Notes: generated by a model from the letters alone, not told the origin. A stretch of 13,122 nucleotides of DNA from an uncultured Oscillospiraceae bacterium (GCA_900754515.1 CAAEDD010000072.1:1-13122); one strand, 5' to 3'. Positions 1-7,371 are shown, counted from the stretch's first letter. Program-made: numbers and translations.

Positions 1-96
1 CTCCCTGACTTCCGGCAGAGGTTCCAACGCCTCCATGCACAGAGGGGCGACATAGTCAAATCCATTCTGTTTTGCCAGCTCAAATATATCCGGCAT
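1..96 (-). CDS. 5' end of a leftward gene, possibly a DUF2284-type metal-binding protein (partial)
   Basis: Reading leftward from the ATG at 96, an open frame of 32 codons runs off the window edge. It begins MPDIFELAKQNGFDYVAP. An AAAGGAG ribosome-binding site lies seven bases upstream of the ATG, so the start is well supported. The opening helix followed by a P-E-V-R-E stretch resembles, from memory, the N-terminus of small DUF2284-like putative Fe-S/metal-binding proteins, which in clostridia can sit near corrinoid-dependent genes. The diagnostic cysteines would lie beyond the edge, so this identity is only a guess. The gene is divergent from the one-carbon operon and shares a 94-base intergenic region with it. 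Confidence 0.6.
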   Translation of the reverse strand, partial: MPDIFELAKQNGFDYVAPLCMEALEPLPEVRE

Positions 97-119
97 GCCT
101 GCTCCTTTCACAAAGCCGC

Positions 120-149
120 TTGACAAATGCCCTTTATGCTGTATATCAT
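120..149 (+). promoter_or_regulatory. Sigma-A-type promoter of the one-carbon operon
   Basis: A consensus -35 box TTGACA (120-125) and a -10 box TATCAT (144-149) are separated by 18 bases. This predicts a start of transcription near 157 and a leader of about 34 bases before the ATG at 191. A perfect 10-base palindrome, AAAGTACTTT (154-163), covers the predicted start and could be an operator. No cobalamin or SAM riboswitch fits in so short a leader. No convincing promoter was seen for the divergent gene. Confidence 0.6.
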
Positions 150-190
150 ACTAAAAGTACTTTAAAATATTATAGGAAAAGGGCAAAAAT

Positions 191-1729
191 ATGTCAAGGA
201 TTTTGGCCCGTCAAGGGGACATAGGTTTTGAATTAAATGCGGAAAAGGGAGAAATTCTCCTGGATGTGCTGCGTCGCGGCGGACTGGAGCTGCCTGCCCC
301 CTGTGGTGGAAACGGTAAATGCGGCAAATGTCGGGTGGAAATTGACAGGAACGGCAGTCGGGAAAGCGTGCTTTCATGCCGGTATAAGGTGGATGGGAAT
401 ATAAGCATTTATCTGCCGGAATTTACAGGCGGTAATATTTGTGACCGAGGGCAAAAAGTTTACATAACGCATACACCTGGGCGTAGCGGACTGGGAGCCG
501 CCGTAGATATAGGTACTACTACCGTAGCTGTAAAACTGTTTGACCTGGCCGACGGCCGGGAACTGGGTACGGCAGGTGCCTGGAACACACAGAGCCCTTT
601 TGGTGCAGACGTGATAAGCCGCTGTCAATATGTCATGGAGCATGGGGATGGTCTGGACATACTTAAAAACCGTATCCAAGACCAGGTTTTTTCCATGACG
701 GACAAACTTATTGTAAACACCGGAAGAAACGGGGAGAAATTAAAGGAACTGTATATTGCCGGCAACACGGTGATGGAGCATATATTTATGGGCCTGTCCC
801 CAACTGGGCTGGCTGTGGCACCATTCAGTCCGGTGAGTCTTTTTACCGAAGACGTGCCGGCTTATATAAAAGGAATTAAAACCTATGCTGCCCCTTGTGC
901 TGCCGCCTATGTGGGCGGGGATATCATGGCTGGGATCTTATCCTCAGACCTTTGGCATAAGAGGGGTGCGAACATTTTCCTGGATATCGGAACCAACGGG
1001 GAGATGGCATTGGGTGACAGAGACGGCTTTGTCTGCTGCGCCGTGGCCTCGGGTCCGGCTTTTGAAGGGGCTGGGATCAGCTGCGGTATGTCCAGTACAC
1101 CCGGAGCCGTTACGGCGGTAAAATGGACGGACAATGGATTTAAAATGGAAGTAATAGGCGGTGGAGAGCCAAAGGGTCTATGCGGTTCAGGCCTTATAAG
1201 CCTTGTGGCTCTCCTGCTGGACCTGGGGGCCGTGGATGGGACTGGCTGGCTGCTGCCTCCGGAAGAGGCTCCGGAAAATCTGCGCCCTTGGCTGAGTGAG
1301 GACGAAAAGGGAAACGGCTGTTTGCGTATTACGGAAAAAGTGAGGCTTTCGGCGGCTGACGTGCGTCAGCTCCAACTGGCAAAAGCTGCCGTGGCGGCGG
1401 GGCTTGAGGTGCTTATGGAGAATTCGGGTATCGGTCCCGATGACATTGAGCATGTGTATATGGCCGGAGGCTTTGGCTCCGCTCTGGATGTGAAGGCCGC
1501 GGCGAGGATAGGAATGTTGCCGGAGAAGCTGGCGGACAAGACTAAAGCTCTGGGCAACAGCGCTTTGAATGGAGCGGCCATGGCCCTGCTGAATCTGGAC
1601 AGCCGGAGGAAGCTATATGAGATCCAGAGAAAATGCAGATACATAGAACTTTCCGGGGAGGCCCTCTTTAACCGGGCTTTTCCAATGCACATGATATTCA
1701 GCAAGGAGGATGAACTGGAATGGAACTGA
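191..1729 (+). CDS. Corrinoid reductive activator (RACo/RamA-like, 2Fe-2S + ASKHA ATPase, DUF4445)
   Basis: This 512-residue cytoplasmic protein should use ATP hydrolysis to drive low-potential reduction of an inactive Co(II) corrinoid back to Co(I). The N-terminal domain (about 1-80) is a plant-type 2Fe-2S ferredoxin with Cys38, Cys44, Cys47 and Cys63 (C-x5-C-x2-C-x15-C). From about residue 102 an ASKHA ATPase fold follows, with phosphate motifs DIGTTT (106-111) and LDIGTNGEM (264-272) and the nucleotide-site motif MAGGFGSALD (424-433). It is shorter than characterised RACo (about 630 residues), and the ferredoxin joins the ATPase almost directly, so the middle domain appears absent. Its 3' end overlaps the downstream methyltransferase by 10 bases, implying translational coupling. 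Reactivation of a B12-dependent methionine synthase is therefore the likely role, although a separate O- or N-demethylase corrinoid protein is also possible. A weak purine-rich SD (GGAAAAGGG) precedes the ATG. Confidence 0.88.
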   Translation: MSRILARQGDIGFELNAEKGEILLDVLRRGGLELPAPCGGNGKCGKCRVEIDRNGSRESVLSCRYKVDGNISIYLPEFTGGNICDRGQKVYITHTPGRSGLGAAVDIGTTTVAVKLFDLADGRELGTAGAWNTQSPFGADVISRCQYVMEHGDGLDILKNRIQDQVFSMTDKLIVNTGRNGEKLKELYIAGNTVMEHIFMGLSPTGLAVAPFSPVSLFTEDVPAYIKGIKTYAAPCAAAYVGGDIMAGILSSDLWHKRGANIFLDIGTNGEMALGDRDGFVCCAVASGPAFEGAGISCGMSSTPGAVTAVKWTDNGFKMEVIGGGEPKGLCGSGLISLVALLLDLGAVDGTGWLLPPEEAPENLRPWLSEDEKGNGCLRITEKVRLSAADVRQLQLAKAAVAAGLEVLMENSGIGPDDIEHVYMAGGFGSALDVKAAARIGMLPEKLADKTKALGNSALNGAAMALLNLDSRRKLYEIQRKCRYIELSGEALFNRAFPMHMIFSKEDELEWN

Positions 1730-2934
1730 GCTTTCCACTTATACTGGACGGAGCTACCGGTACCCAGCTGCAGAAGAGGGGATACACCGGAGAGGAATGT
1801 GCAGAGAGCTGGACTTTAAAACATCCACAGGCCATACTGGAGATACAGCGGGAATATGTGGAAGCTGGCAGCCGTGTGCTGTATGCCCCCACCTTTGGAG
1901 CAAACCGGGTTAAACTGGAGCAGCACGGTATCTTTGGTAAGGTAGAGGAATACAATCATGCCCTCGTGAATCTTAGCCGTAAGGCGGCGGGGAACAGGGC
2001 ATGGGTGGCCGGAGACATTGCTCCCACTGGGCTGCTGCTCTATCCACTGGGAAACGCCTCCTTTGATGAGCTGGTGGAGATATATACGGAGCAGGCGGCA
2101 GCTTTGGAAAACGCCGGGGTGGATCTTTTTGTTATCGAGACAATGATGACTATAGCTGAGGCCAGGGCAGCACTGCTGGCGGTAAAGAGCGTAAGCGAAA
2201 AGCCGGTTTTCGTGTCATTTACCTGCGATGAACGGGGACGCACTCTTACCGGCAGCGATGTGACGGCGGCTCTGCAGATAATGCAGGGTATGGGGGCAGA
2301 CGCCTTCGGCCTTAATTGCTCTGTAGGCCCGGAGGATATGCTGACGCAATTAAAACGTCTGAGAGAAATAGCTCGCATACCGCTGCTTGCAAAGCCAAAC
2401 GCGGGCATTCCGGAGATAGTGGATGGAAAGACCGTGTATAACTGCCCGCCGGAGGAGTTCTCTGCCTGCCTGGCTGAAATGGCCGGGGCCGGAGTCTGCA
2501 TCTTCGGCGGATGCTGCGGCACTGAGGCAGGACATGTGGAGGCCCTGGCAAAAGGGAGCGAGGGCTTGGAGATGCTTACCCCTGCCCCGATGCATACGGA
2601 TATGCTCCCTTGCGCAACTGAAAAGGAAATCTTTTTCCTGGACCCGGCGGCAGAGCACGGCAAAGTACTCAAATGCGGGGATGAGCTGGAAGATGAGCTC
2701 ATAGAGGCTCAGAATGAGGGGGATATGGTAGCAATAAGCATTGAATCAAGTGAAGAACTTTCTGCCTTTGCAGACTGCCAGTATATGATTACAAAGCCCC
2801 TGTGCCTTTGCTGCGAGGATGCAAAACTTCTGGAACGGGCTCTGCGCCTTTACCAGGGTAGGGCTCTTTATGAGGGAGGACTCAACGAAAGGGCACTTTT
2901 ACCTTTCCGCGCCAAATATGGACTTATAATTTAA
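1720..2934 (+). CDS. Homocysteine S-methyltransferase (MetH-type Hcy domain) with a degenerate C-terminal half-barrel
   Basis: The 404-residue product carries a homocysteine-binding TIM barrel (about 1-285) starting FPLILDGATGTQLQKRG. Three zinc-ligand cysteines are intact: Cys200 in GLNCSVGP, and Cys265 and Cys266 in GGCCGT. These match the Zn site of MetH and mean it should activate homocysteine thiol for methylation to methionine. Residues about 300-404 resemble the first half of a MetH pterin-binding barrel, with a helix-strand (ELEDELIEAQNEGDMVAIS), PLCLCCEDAKLLERAL and FRAKYGLII, but this region lacks the rest of the barrel and the usual DVN and INS residues. No cobalamin module is present. 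It most likely works as one subunit of a split B12-dependent methionine synthase. The ATG at 1720 sits inside the end of the activator gene, and GGAGGA at about 1706 is its probable SD. A folate-independent methyl donor cannot be excluded. Confidence 0.85.
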   Translation: MELSFPLILDGATGTQLQKRGYTGEECAESWTLKHPQAILEIQREYVEAGSRVLYAPTFGANRVKLEQHGIFGKVEEYNHALVNLSRKAAGNRAWVAGDIAPTGLLLYPLGNASFDELVEIYTEQAAALENAGVDLFVIETMMTIAEARAALLAVKSVSEKPVFVSFTCDERGRTLTGSDVTAALQIMQGMGADAFGLNCSVGPEDMLTQLKRLREIARIPLLAKPNAGIPEIVDGKTVYNCPPEEFSACLAEMAGAGVCIFGGCCGTEAGHVEALAKGSEGLEMLTPAPMHTDMLPCATEKEIFFLDPAAEHGKVLKCGDELEDELIEAQNEGDMVAISIESSEELSAFADCQYMITKPLCLCCEDAKLLERALRLYQGRALYEGGLNERALLPFRAKYGLII

Positions 2935-2945
2935 AAGGAGCAACT

Positions 2946-3575
2946 ATGGATTACACCAAGGAAAGCTGCCGGGACTTTGCCTGGCTCCTGGCCTCCGCCA
3001 ATCCAACGCCGGGCGGAGGAGGGGCGGCAGCCATGGCCGCTGCTCTGGGGTCTGCTCTAGGGGAGATGGTGGCCGCCCTTACACTGGGCAAAAAGCGATA
3101 CGCCCCGGTGGAGCCTGAGATAAAGGCAGCGGCAGAGGAACTGGGCAGGCTAAGGGAGCGGCTGTTGGATATGGTCATGGAGGATGCCCAGGGCTTTGAG
3201 CCTCTGAGCCGGGCTTACAGACTGCCCAAAGATGAGCCGGGCCGTGAGGAGATATTGGAAAAGGCCACTCTGGCCGCCTGCGCCGCACCCATGGAAATAG
3301 TGGATTTAGGCTGCAAGGCTTTGAAATGTGTGGAAGTAATGGCGGAAAAGGGCTCGGTAATGGCGGTGTCCGACGCGGGCTGCGCTGCCGCAATGATAAA
3401 AGCCGCCGTAGATTCGGCGGCACTGAACGTATATATAAACACCAAGAGCCTGAAGGACAGGGAACGGGCTGAAAGCATGAACACCGCTTGCCTTGAAATG
3501 CAGGATGGATGCGCCCTGCTTGCAGAGGAGATATATACCAAAGTCAAATCTGCCCTTCTGGGGCAGGGGAGGTAA
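2946..3575 (+). CDS. fchA: FchA-type methenyl-THF cyclohydrolase / formimino-THF cyclodeaminase
   Basis: This 209-residue all-helical protein is the stand-alone cyclodeaminase domain of the FTCD family; no formiminotransferase domain is attached. The signature PTPGGGGAAAMAAALG lies at 20-35 and is followed by the conserved MVAALTLGKKRY. The length matches clostridial FchA (about 210 residues). Family members convert 5-formimino-THF or 10-formyl-THF to and from 5,10-methenyl-THF in the cytoplasm. The direct neighbour is a FolD lacking its cyclohydrolase residues, so cyclohydrolase is the likely activity here. No histidine-degradation gene is nearby. An AAAAGGAG site (2933-2940) sits ideally before the ATG at 2946, 11 bases after the methyltransferase stop codon. 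Confidence 0.88.
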   Translation: MDYTKESCRDFAWLLASANPTPGGGGAAAMAAALGSALGEMVAALTLGKKRYAPVEPEIKAAAEELGRLRERLLDMVMEDAQGFEPLSRAYRLPKDEPGREEILEKATLAACAAPMEIVDLGCKALKCVEVMAEKGSVMAVSDAGCAAAMIKAAVDSAALNVYINTKSLKDRERAESMNTACLEMQDGCALLAEEIYTKVKSALLGQGR

Positions 3576-3576
3576 A

Positions 3577-4458
3577 ATGGCAAAGCTTTTAATGGGCAAA
3601 GAAGTGGCCACAGCTTTAAGCGTGGATTGCGCCCGGCGATCAGATGTCCTAAAAGAAAATGGTATAGCAGCAAAGCTTGCTCTGATCCGCTGCGGGGAGA
3701 GAGAGGACGATATCGCCTATGAGAAGAGCATTGAACGGGAAGCTGTTCTGGGCGGCGTATCTATAGAGAAGTATGTGCTGCCGGAGACGGCAGAGGCCCG
3801 GGAGCTGAAAGAGCTGATACAAAATCTCAATGAAGACACATCCGTCCACGGCTGTCTGATATTCCGGCCGCTGCCGGGAAAGCTCGCTGATGCACAGGGC
3901 GATATATGCAATATACTTCTCCCGGAAAAGGATGTGGATGGCTGCACCGCAGCCTCAGCTGCCACTGTGTATACGGGGGTCGGCGAGGGATATCCTCCGT
4001 GCACGGCCCAGGCATGTATGGAAATGTTGAGTTACTATGAAATTGACTTCCGGGGGAAAAACGCGGCGGTTATCGGACGCAGCCTTGTGGTGGGCAGACC
4101 ACTGGCTATGTTGCTGACAGGGCAGGATGCCACCGTAACTCTATGCCACAGCCGCACCGAAAATATAGAAGATATCTGCCGCCGGGCGGATATTATAATC
4201 TGTGCTGCCGGCAGGCCGGGTCTGCTCACCGGAAATATGGTGCGCCCGGGCCAGACGGTGCTGGACGTTTCTATGAATTTCCGACCGGAGCACAAAAATC
4301 CTGATGGCAGTCTGGGAGGCTTTGTGGGGGATGCGGTGTATGATGAAGTGGAAAAAATCGTGGAGGCCATAAGCCCGGTGCCCGGAGGTGTGGGACGCGT
4401 TACTTCCGCAGTGCTTATTAAACATGTTATAATGGCGGCAGAGAGGAGACGGGAATGA
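3577..4458 (+). CDS. folD: Methylene-THF dehydrogenase, FolD (cyclohydrolase residues replaced)
   Basis: The 293-residue product is a FolD-family NAD(P)-dependent 5,10-methylene-THF dehydrogenase. The nucleotide-binding segment VIGRSLVVGRPLA (about 155-168), the KDVDG folate-site motif (Asp121) and PVPGGVG near the C-terminus are present. In the Y-x3-K motif that normally supplies the cyclohydrolase lysine, Tyr48 is followed at +4 by Ile52. The usual VQLPLP is IFRPLP, with Phe96 where Gln is expected. The family PCTPxG is PCTAQA and the DVGIN motif is DVSMN. The enzyme is therefore probably dehydrogenase-only. I chose the ATG at 3577 because GGGGAGG directly precedes it and it follows the fchA stop by one base; an in-frame ATG at 3493 lies deep inside fchA. 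Confidence 0.9.
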   Translation: MAKLLMGKEVATALSVDCARRSDVLKENGIAAKLALIRCGEREDDIAYEKSIEREAVLGGVSIEKYVLPETAEARELKELIQNLNEDTSVHGCLIFRPLPGKLADAQGDICNILLPEKDVDGCTAASAATVYTGVGEGYPPCTAQACMEMLSYYEIDFRGKNAAVIGRSLVVGRPLAMLLTGQDATVTLCHSRTENIEDICRRADIIICAAGRPGLLTGNMVRPGQTVLDVSMNFRPEHKNPDGSLGGFVGDAVYDEVEKIVEAISPVPGGVGRVTSAVLIKHVIMAAERRRE

Positions 4459-5012
4459 GCTCCATTGAAGAGATCCGCATGGATAAGCGTGCGGAGAGGA
4501 GAGCCCTTTCACCGGAGATTGTGGAGAAGCTTTCCCGGTGTATAGTTGAAAGGCTTGAGAAACTGCCGGAATATAAAGAAGCTGCCACAGTGATGATATA
4601 CCGAGCGGTGCAGGGAGAAGTCCGGCTGGATAAACTGAGGGGCAAGCGCTTTGTATATCCATTGTGTACAGCGCGTGGAGAGATGTGTGCCCTGATGCCG
4701 GAGGACGAAAACTCCTGGTGCAATGGGGCTTTCGGAATACCGGAGCCGATTATTGAAAAGTCAGAGGAGATAGCCCCCGGGGATATAGATTTGGTGATCT
4801 GTCCATGTACCGCTTTTGACATCAACTGCAGCCGCCTGGGTATGGGTGGCGGGTATTACGACCGCTTTTTGCCCAAATGCACCAAAGCAAAGTTTGTGGC
4901 TGTGGCCTATGAAATGCAGCGTGTCCGGGAACTGCCGCGGCGGAGCTGGGATGTGCCGATGGATGCTGTGGTAACGGAGGAAAAGTTATACAGGCGAGAG
5001 GAAAAGCAATAG
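4455..5012 (+). CDS. 5-formyltetrahydrofolate cyclo-ligase (MTHFS)
   Basis: The 185-residue protein belongs to the 5-formyl-THF cyclo-ligase family, which uses ATP to convert 5-formyl-THF (folinate) to 5,10-methenyl-THF. Its defining ATP/phosphate loop LGMGGGYYDRFL is at 128-139, where many homologues have GRGGGYYDR. The conserved C-terminal DVPMDAVVTEE is at 166-176. The basic N-terminal helix (MDKRAERRALSPE) is also typical. It overlaps folD by four bases (ATGA at 4455-4458) with GAGAGGAG upstream, which indicates translational coupling. An internal ATG at residue 9 is an alternative start closer to the family's usual N-terminus. As the last gene of the operon, it salvages a dead-end folate that FchA/FolD chemistry can generate, and it is followed by a terminator hairpin. 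Confidence 0.92.
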   Translation: MSSIEEIRMDKRAERRALSPEIVEKLSRCIVERLEKLPEYKEAATVMIYRAVQGEVRLDKLRGKRFVYPLCTARGEMCALMPEDENSWCNGAFGIPEPIIEKSEEIAPGDIDLVICPCTAFDINCSRLGMGGGYYDRFLPKCTKAKFVAVAYEMQRVRELPRRSWDVPMDAVVTEEKLYRREEKQ

Positions 5013-5017
5013 TTTCG

Positions 5018-5053
5018 AGCTGTCGGGGGCGGCTGTGCTCCGGACAGCTTTTC
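5018..5053 (+). terminator. Rho-independent terminator after the one-carbon operon
   Basis: AGCTGTC (5018-5024) pairs perfectly with GACAGCT (5043-5049), and an inner GGGG/CTCC arm adds pairs. The hairpin is followed by TTTTCTGT. It starts six bases after the cyclo-ligase stop. It separates the folate operon from the glycan operon, which has its own promoter downstream. Confidence 0.6.
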
Positions 5054-5084
5054 TGTCGCTTTACGGGAAAAAAGCAGCTATAAC

Positions 5085-5113
5085 TTTACAGACTGAGGAA
5101 ATTGATGTAAAAT
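5085..5113 (+). promoter_or_regulatory. Promoter of the glycan operon
   Basis: TTTACA (5085-5090) and TAAAAT (5108-5113) are separated by an ideal 17-base spacer. This gives a start near 5120 and a leader of about 29 bases. A GTGAGG ribosome-binding site (5135-5140) lies eight bases before the ATG at 5149. Confidence 0.6.
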
Positions 5114-5148
5114 GAACTGTCATAACATGGATTCGTGAGGATGTCTCA

Positions 5149-7371
5149 ATGAAGAGGATTGCCTTCTTTCAGGATAATCTGGACGTAGGAGGGATACAGA
5201 AATCTCTGGTGAATCTCCTGCGGAACTTTGACTACGAGAATTTTCAGGTGGACCTATATCTCTCGGACAAAAAGTCCTTCTGGAAGGTGGATTTTCCGCC
5301 GCAGCTTAATATAAAGTATCTCAGGCACTTGCCCAGGATGTGTTCCTTCATACCTTTCGATATTGCAAAAAACATGGTCAGCCTGGATTTTGGCGACTGT
5401 CAGGAATATGATCTGGCTATAGACTTTAATTCCTATCAGTTTTCCTGTGCTCTGGGGGCTCTGACTGTGCCTGCAAAGCGCCGGGTGATGTGGATTCACA
5501 ACAATGTGAGTGTGAAGCTGGAAAATGAGTGGAAATACCGGGTACTGTGGTTTAATTTCAAAGACAAATTCAAATATTATGACAAGTTTGTGGGAGTCTC
5601 TCAGGGCGTTATAGAGCCCTTTATGGTCAGCAGCGGTATCTATGATCCGGATAAATTTACGGTAATACAAAATACCATAGACACCGGGGAGATATATCAG
5701 AAAGCCGGCGAAGATTTTGAATTCGCTGTTGACAAGGACAAAACGAACTTTGTGGCATTGGGCCGTCTCTGCCACCAGAAGGGATATGACATTATGCTCG
5801 ATCTCTTCGCCAAGGCCAGCAGGTACAGAGATGATTTGCATCTGTACATTATTGGTGATGGAGACAAGCGCTTCGCTCTGGAGTTTCAAAGGGACAGCCT
5901 TGGCCTTACCGACAAGGTAACATTTCTGGGCCAGCAGACGAATCCCTTCAAGTATATGGATAAAATGGATGCCTTTGTGTCCACCTCCCGCTATGAGGGT
6001 CAGCCGCTGAATATCATGGAGGCCAAGGCTCTGGGGCTGCCTCTCTACTGTACCAAAAATCTGGAAAAGTATAGCCGTGGTCTGGAAGGAAGAGAAGACA
6101 TACTGGATGCCGTGGTTAAAGCCCGGCGCGTGCCTAAAATCAGGGATGACCTTCACGAATATAATGCGGAGATAATAAGCAGCATAAAGGCTCTGGCAGA
6201 GGAGAACTTACAGGCCAAGCCTAAGGAAAAGAAAAAGACGGTGAACATCATTGCTCTGCATTTGGGCATGGGCGGGGTGGAAAAAGCCATAATCAGTATG
6301 GCGAATCTCTTTGCCAGGAGATATGAGGTCAATCTATTCAGTGTGTACGACATGCCCGATTCACCCGCTTTTCCTGTCGCGGACGGGGTCAGGCTCCTGT
6401 ATTTGCTGGGGGACACTCCTAACCGGGAGCAGTGGAAAACTGCTCTCCGGGAGCTGAGGCCGGTAAAATTCATAAAAGAGAGTTTCAGAAGCGTAAAGAT
6501 ACTCAGAGGCAAGCGGCGCACTGTAGCCAGAGTTATAAGGACAATAAAAGACGGGGTGATAATTACCACCCGCCATGAGCATAACCTGCTTCTGTCCCGT
6601 TATGGCAGCGAAAATGTTCTGAAAATAGGCCAACTGCACCACGATCACCGCTTTGAGAGAAAGTATGTCCGGGGCTTTCAGTACGGTTATTCCCGACTGG
6701 ATGTCCTTGCTCTGCTGACGCCCCAGCTGGTGGAGGAGGCAAGGGAACTTATGCGGGGCAAAAATCGGCATACCAGGCTGGTTTACATGCCTAATTTCCT
6801 GGTACACTATCCGGAGCACCCGGAGCTTGCAGTCAGGGAAAAGACGGTTCTTGCCGCCGGGCGCCTTACGAAGGTAAAGCGCTTTGACCTGCTGATAAGG
6901 CAATTTGCTCATATCCACAGTCATGCACCCGAATGGAAGCTGAAAATACTGGGAGACGGAGAAGATGCCGCAGCTCTTGCTGACCAGATAAAAGAACTGG
7001 GAGCGGAAGACTATATATTTCTTGCCGGCAGGAAAAACGGAGAGCAGGTGGAAGAGGAGATGTGCAAAGCTTCTGTCTTTGCCATGTCCTCCAGTTCAGA
7101 GGGCTTCCCCTTTGTCCTGCTGGAGGCCCAGAGCTGTGCCCTGCCGATACTGGCCTACGACGTTCGGGTTGGCCCCGGCTTTATAGTACATGAATCTGAG
7201 GACGGATATCTTGTGCCGGAGGGAGACGAGGCCACCTATGAAAGGCGTATGCTGGAAATGATGGGGAACGCTGAGCTTCTCAGAAAGATGGGACACAATG
7301 CCCTGATCCACGCCCGGGAGTTTTCAGAGGACAAAGTAGCTGATAAATGGTATTCGGTGATAGAGACATGA
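5149..7371 (+). CDS. Tandem GT4-GT4 glycosyltransferase fusion
   Basis: The 740-residue protein holds two complete-looking GT-B/GT4 units in one chain. Unit 1 (about 1-350) opens with the acceptor-side loop GGIQKSL (14-20), then has ALGRLCHQKGYDIML (203-217) and the donor-site E-x7-E motif EGQPLNIME (283-291). A charged linker (355-363, AKPKEKKKT) follows. Unit 2 (about 364-740) repeats the pattern with GGVEKAI (375-381), AAGRLTKVKRFDLL (569-582) and EGFPFVLLE (651-659). GT4 enzymes are retaining and use nucleotide-sugar donors at the inner membrane face. The first unit has a shortened end after its E-x7-E. No signal peptide or clear membrane segment is visible. It opens a three-gene coupled operon with a Wzy/WaaL-like protein and a GT2, so two successive transfers in building one oligosaccharide repeat are plausible. 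The donor and acceptor sugars cannot be told. Confidence 0.88.
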   Translation: MKRIAFFQDNLDVGGIQKSLVNLLRNFDYENFQVDLYLSDKKSFWKVDFPPQLNIKYLRHLPRMCSFIPFDIAKNMVSLDFGDCQEYDLAIDFNSYQFSCALGALTVPAKRRVMWIHNNVSVKLENEWKYRVLWFNFKDKFKYYDKFVGVSQGVIEPFMVSSGIYDPDKFTVIQNTIDTGEIYQKAGEDFEFAVDKDKTNFVALGRLCHQKGYDIMLDLFAKASRYRDDLHLYIIGDGDKRFALEFQRDSLGLTDKVTFLGQQTNPFKYMDKMDAFVSTSRYEGQPLNIMEAKALGLPLYCTKNLEKYSRGLEGREDILDAVVKARRVPKIRDDLHEYNAEIISSIKALAEENLQAKPKEKKKTVNIIALHLGMGGVEKAIISMANLFARRYEVNLFSVYDMPDSPAFPVADGVRLLYLLGDTPNREQWKTALRELRPVKFIKESFRSVKILRGKRRTVARVIRTIKDGVIITTRHEHNLLLSRYGSENVLKIGQLHHDHRFERKYVRGFQYGYSRLDVLALLTPQLVEEARELMRGKNRHTRLVYMPNFLVHYPEHPELAVREKTVLAAGRLTKVKRFDLLIRQFAHIHSHAPEWKLKILGDGEDAAALADQIKELGAEDYIFLAGRKNGEQVEEEMCKASVFAMSSSSEGFPFVLLEAQSCALPILAYDVRVGPGFIVHESEDGYLVPEGDEATYERRMLEMMGNAELLRKMGHNALIHAREFSEDKVADKWYSVIET

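Noticed and set aside
2040..2702. A 220-codon open frame on the minus strand inside the Hcy methyltransferase gene
   Set aside because: It is a shadow of the plus-strand gene. The product is serine/proline-rich low-complexity with no domain, while the plus frame carries the zinc-site motifs.
3493..3576. N-terminal extension of FolD by 28 residues
   Set aside because: It would overlap fchA by over 80 bases, and FolD homology begins at the ATG at 3577, which has a strong SD.
5254..6156. A 300-codon minus-strand open frame under the GT4 fusion
   Set aside because: It has no ribosome-binding site or recognisable motif, and the plus frame has full GT4 signatures across the same bases.
6205..6245. 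Possible assembly error or lost stop joining two separate GT4 genes
   Set aside because: The frame is continuous through a plausible charged linker, and no ribosome-binding site or start codon with good spacing is seen before the second unit. Kept as one gene, although read-level data would settle it.
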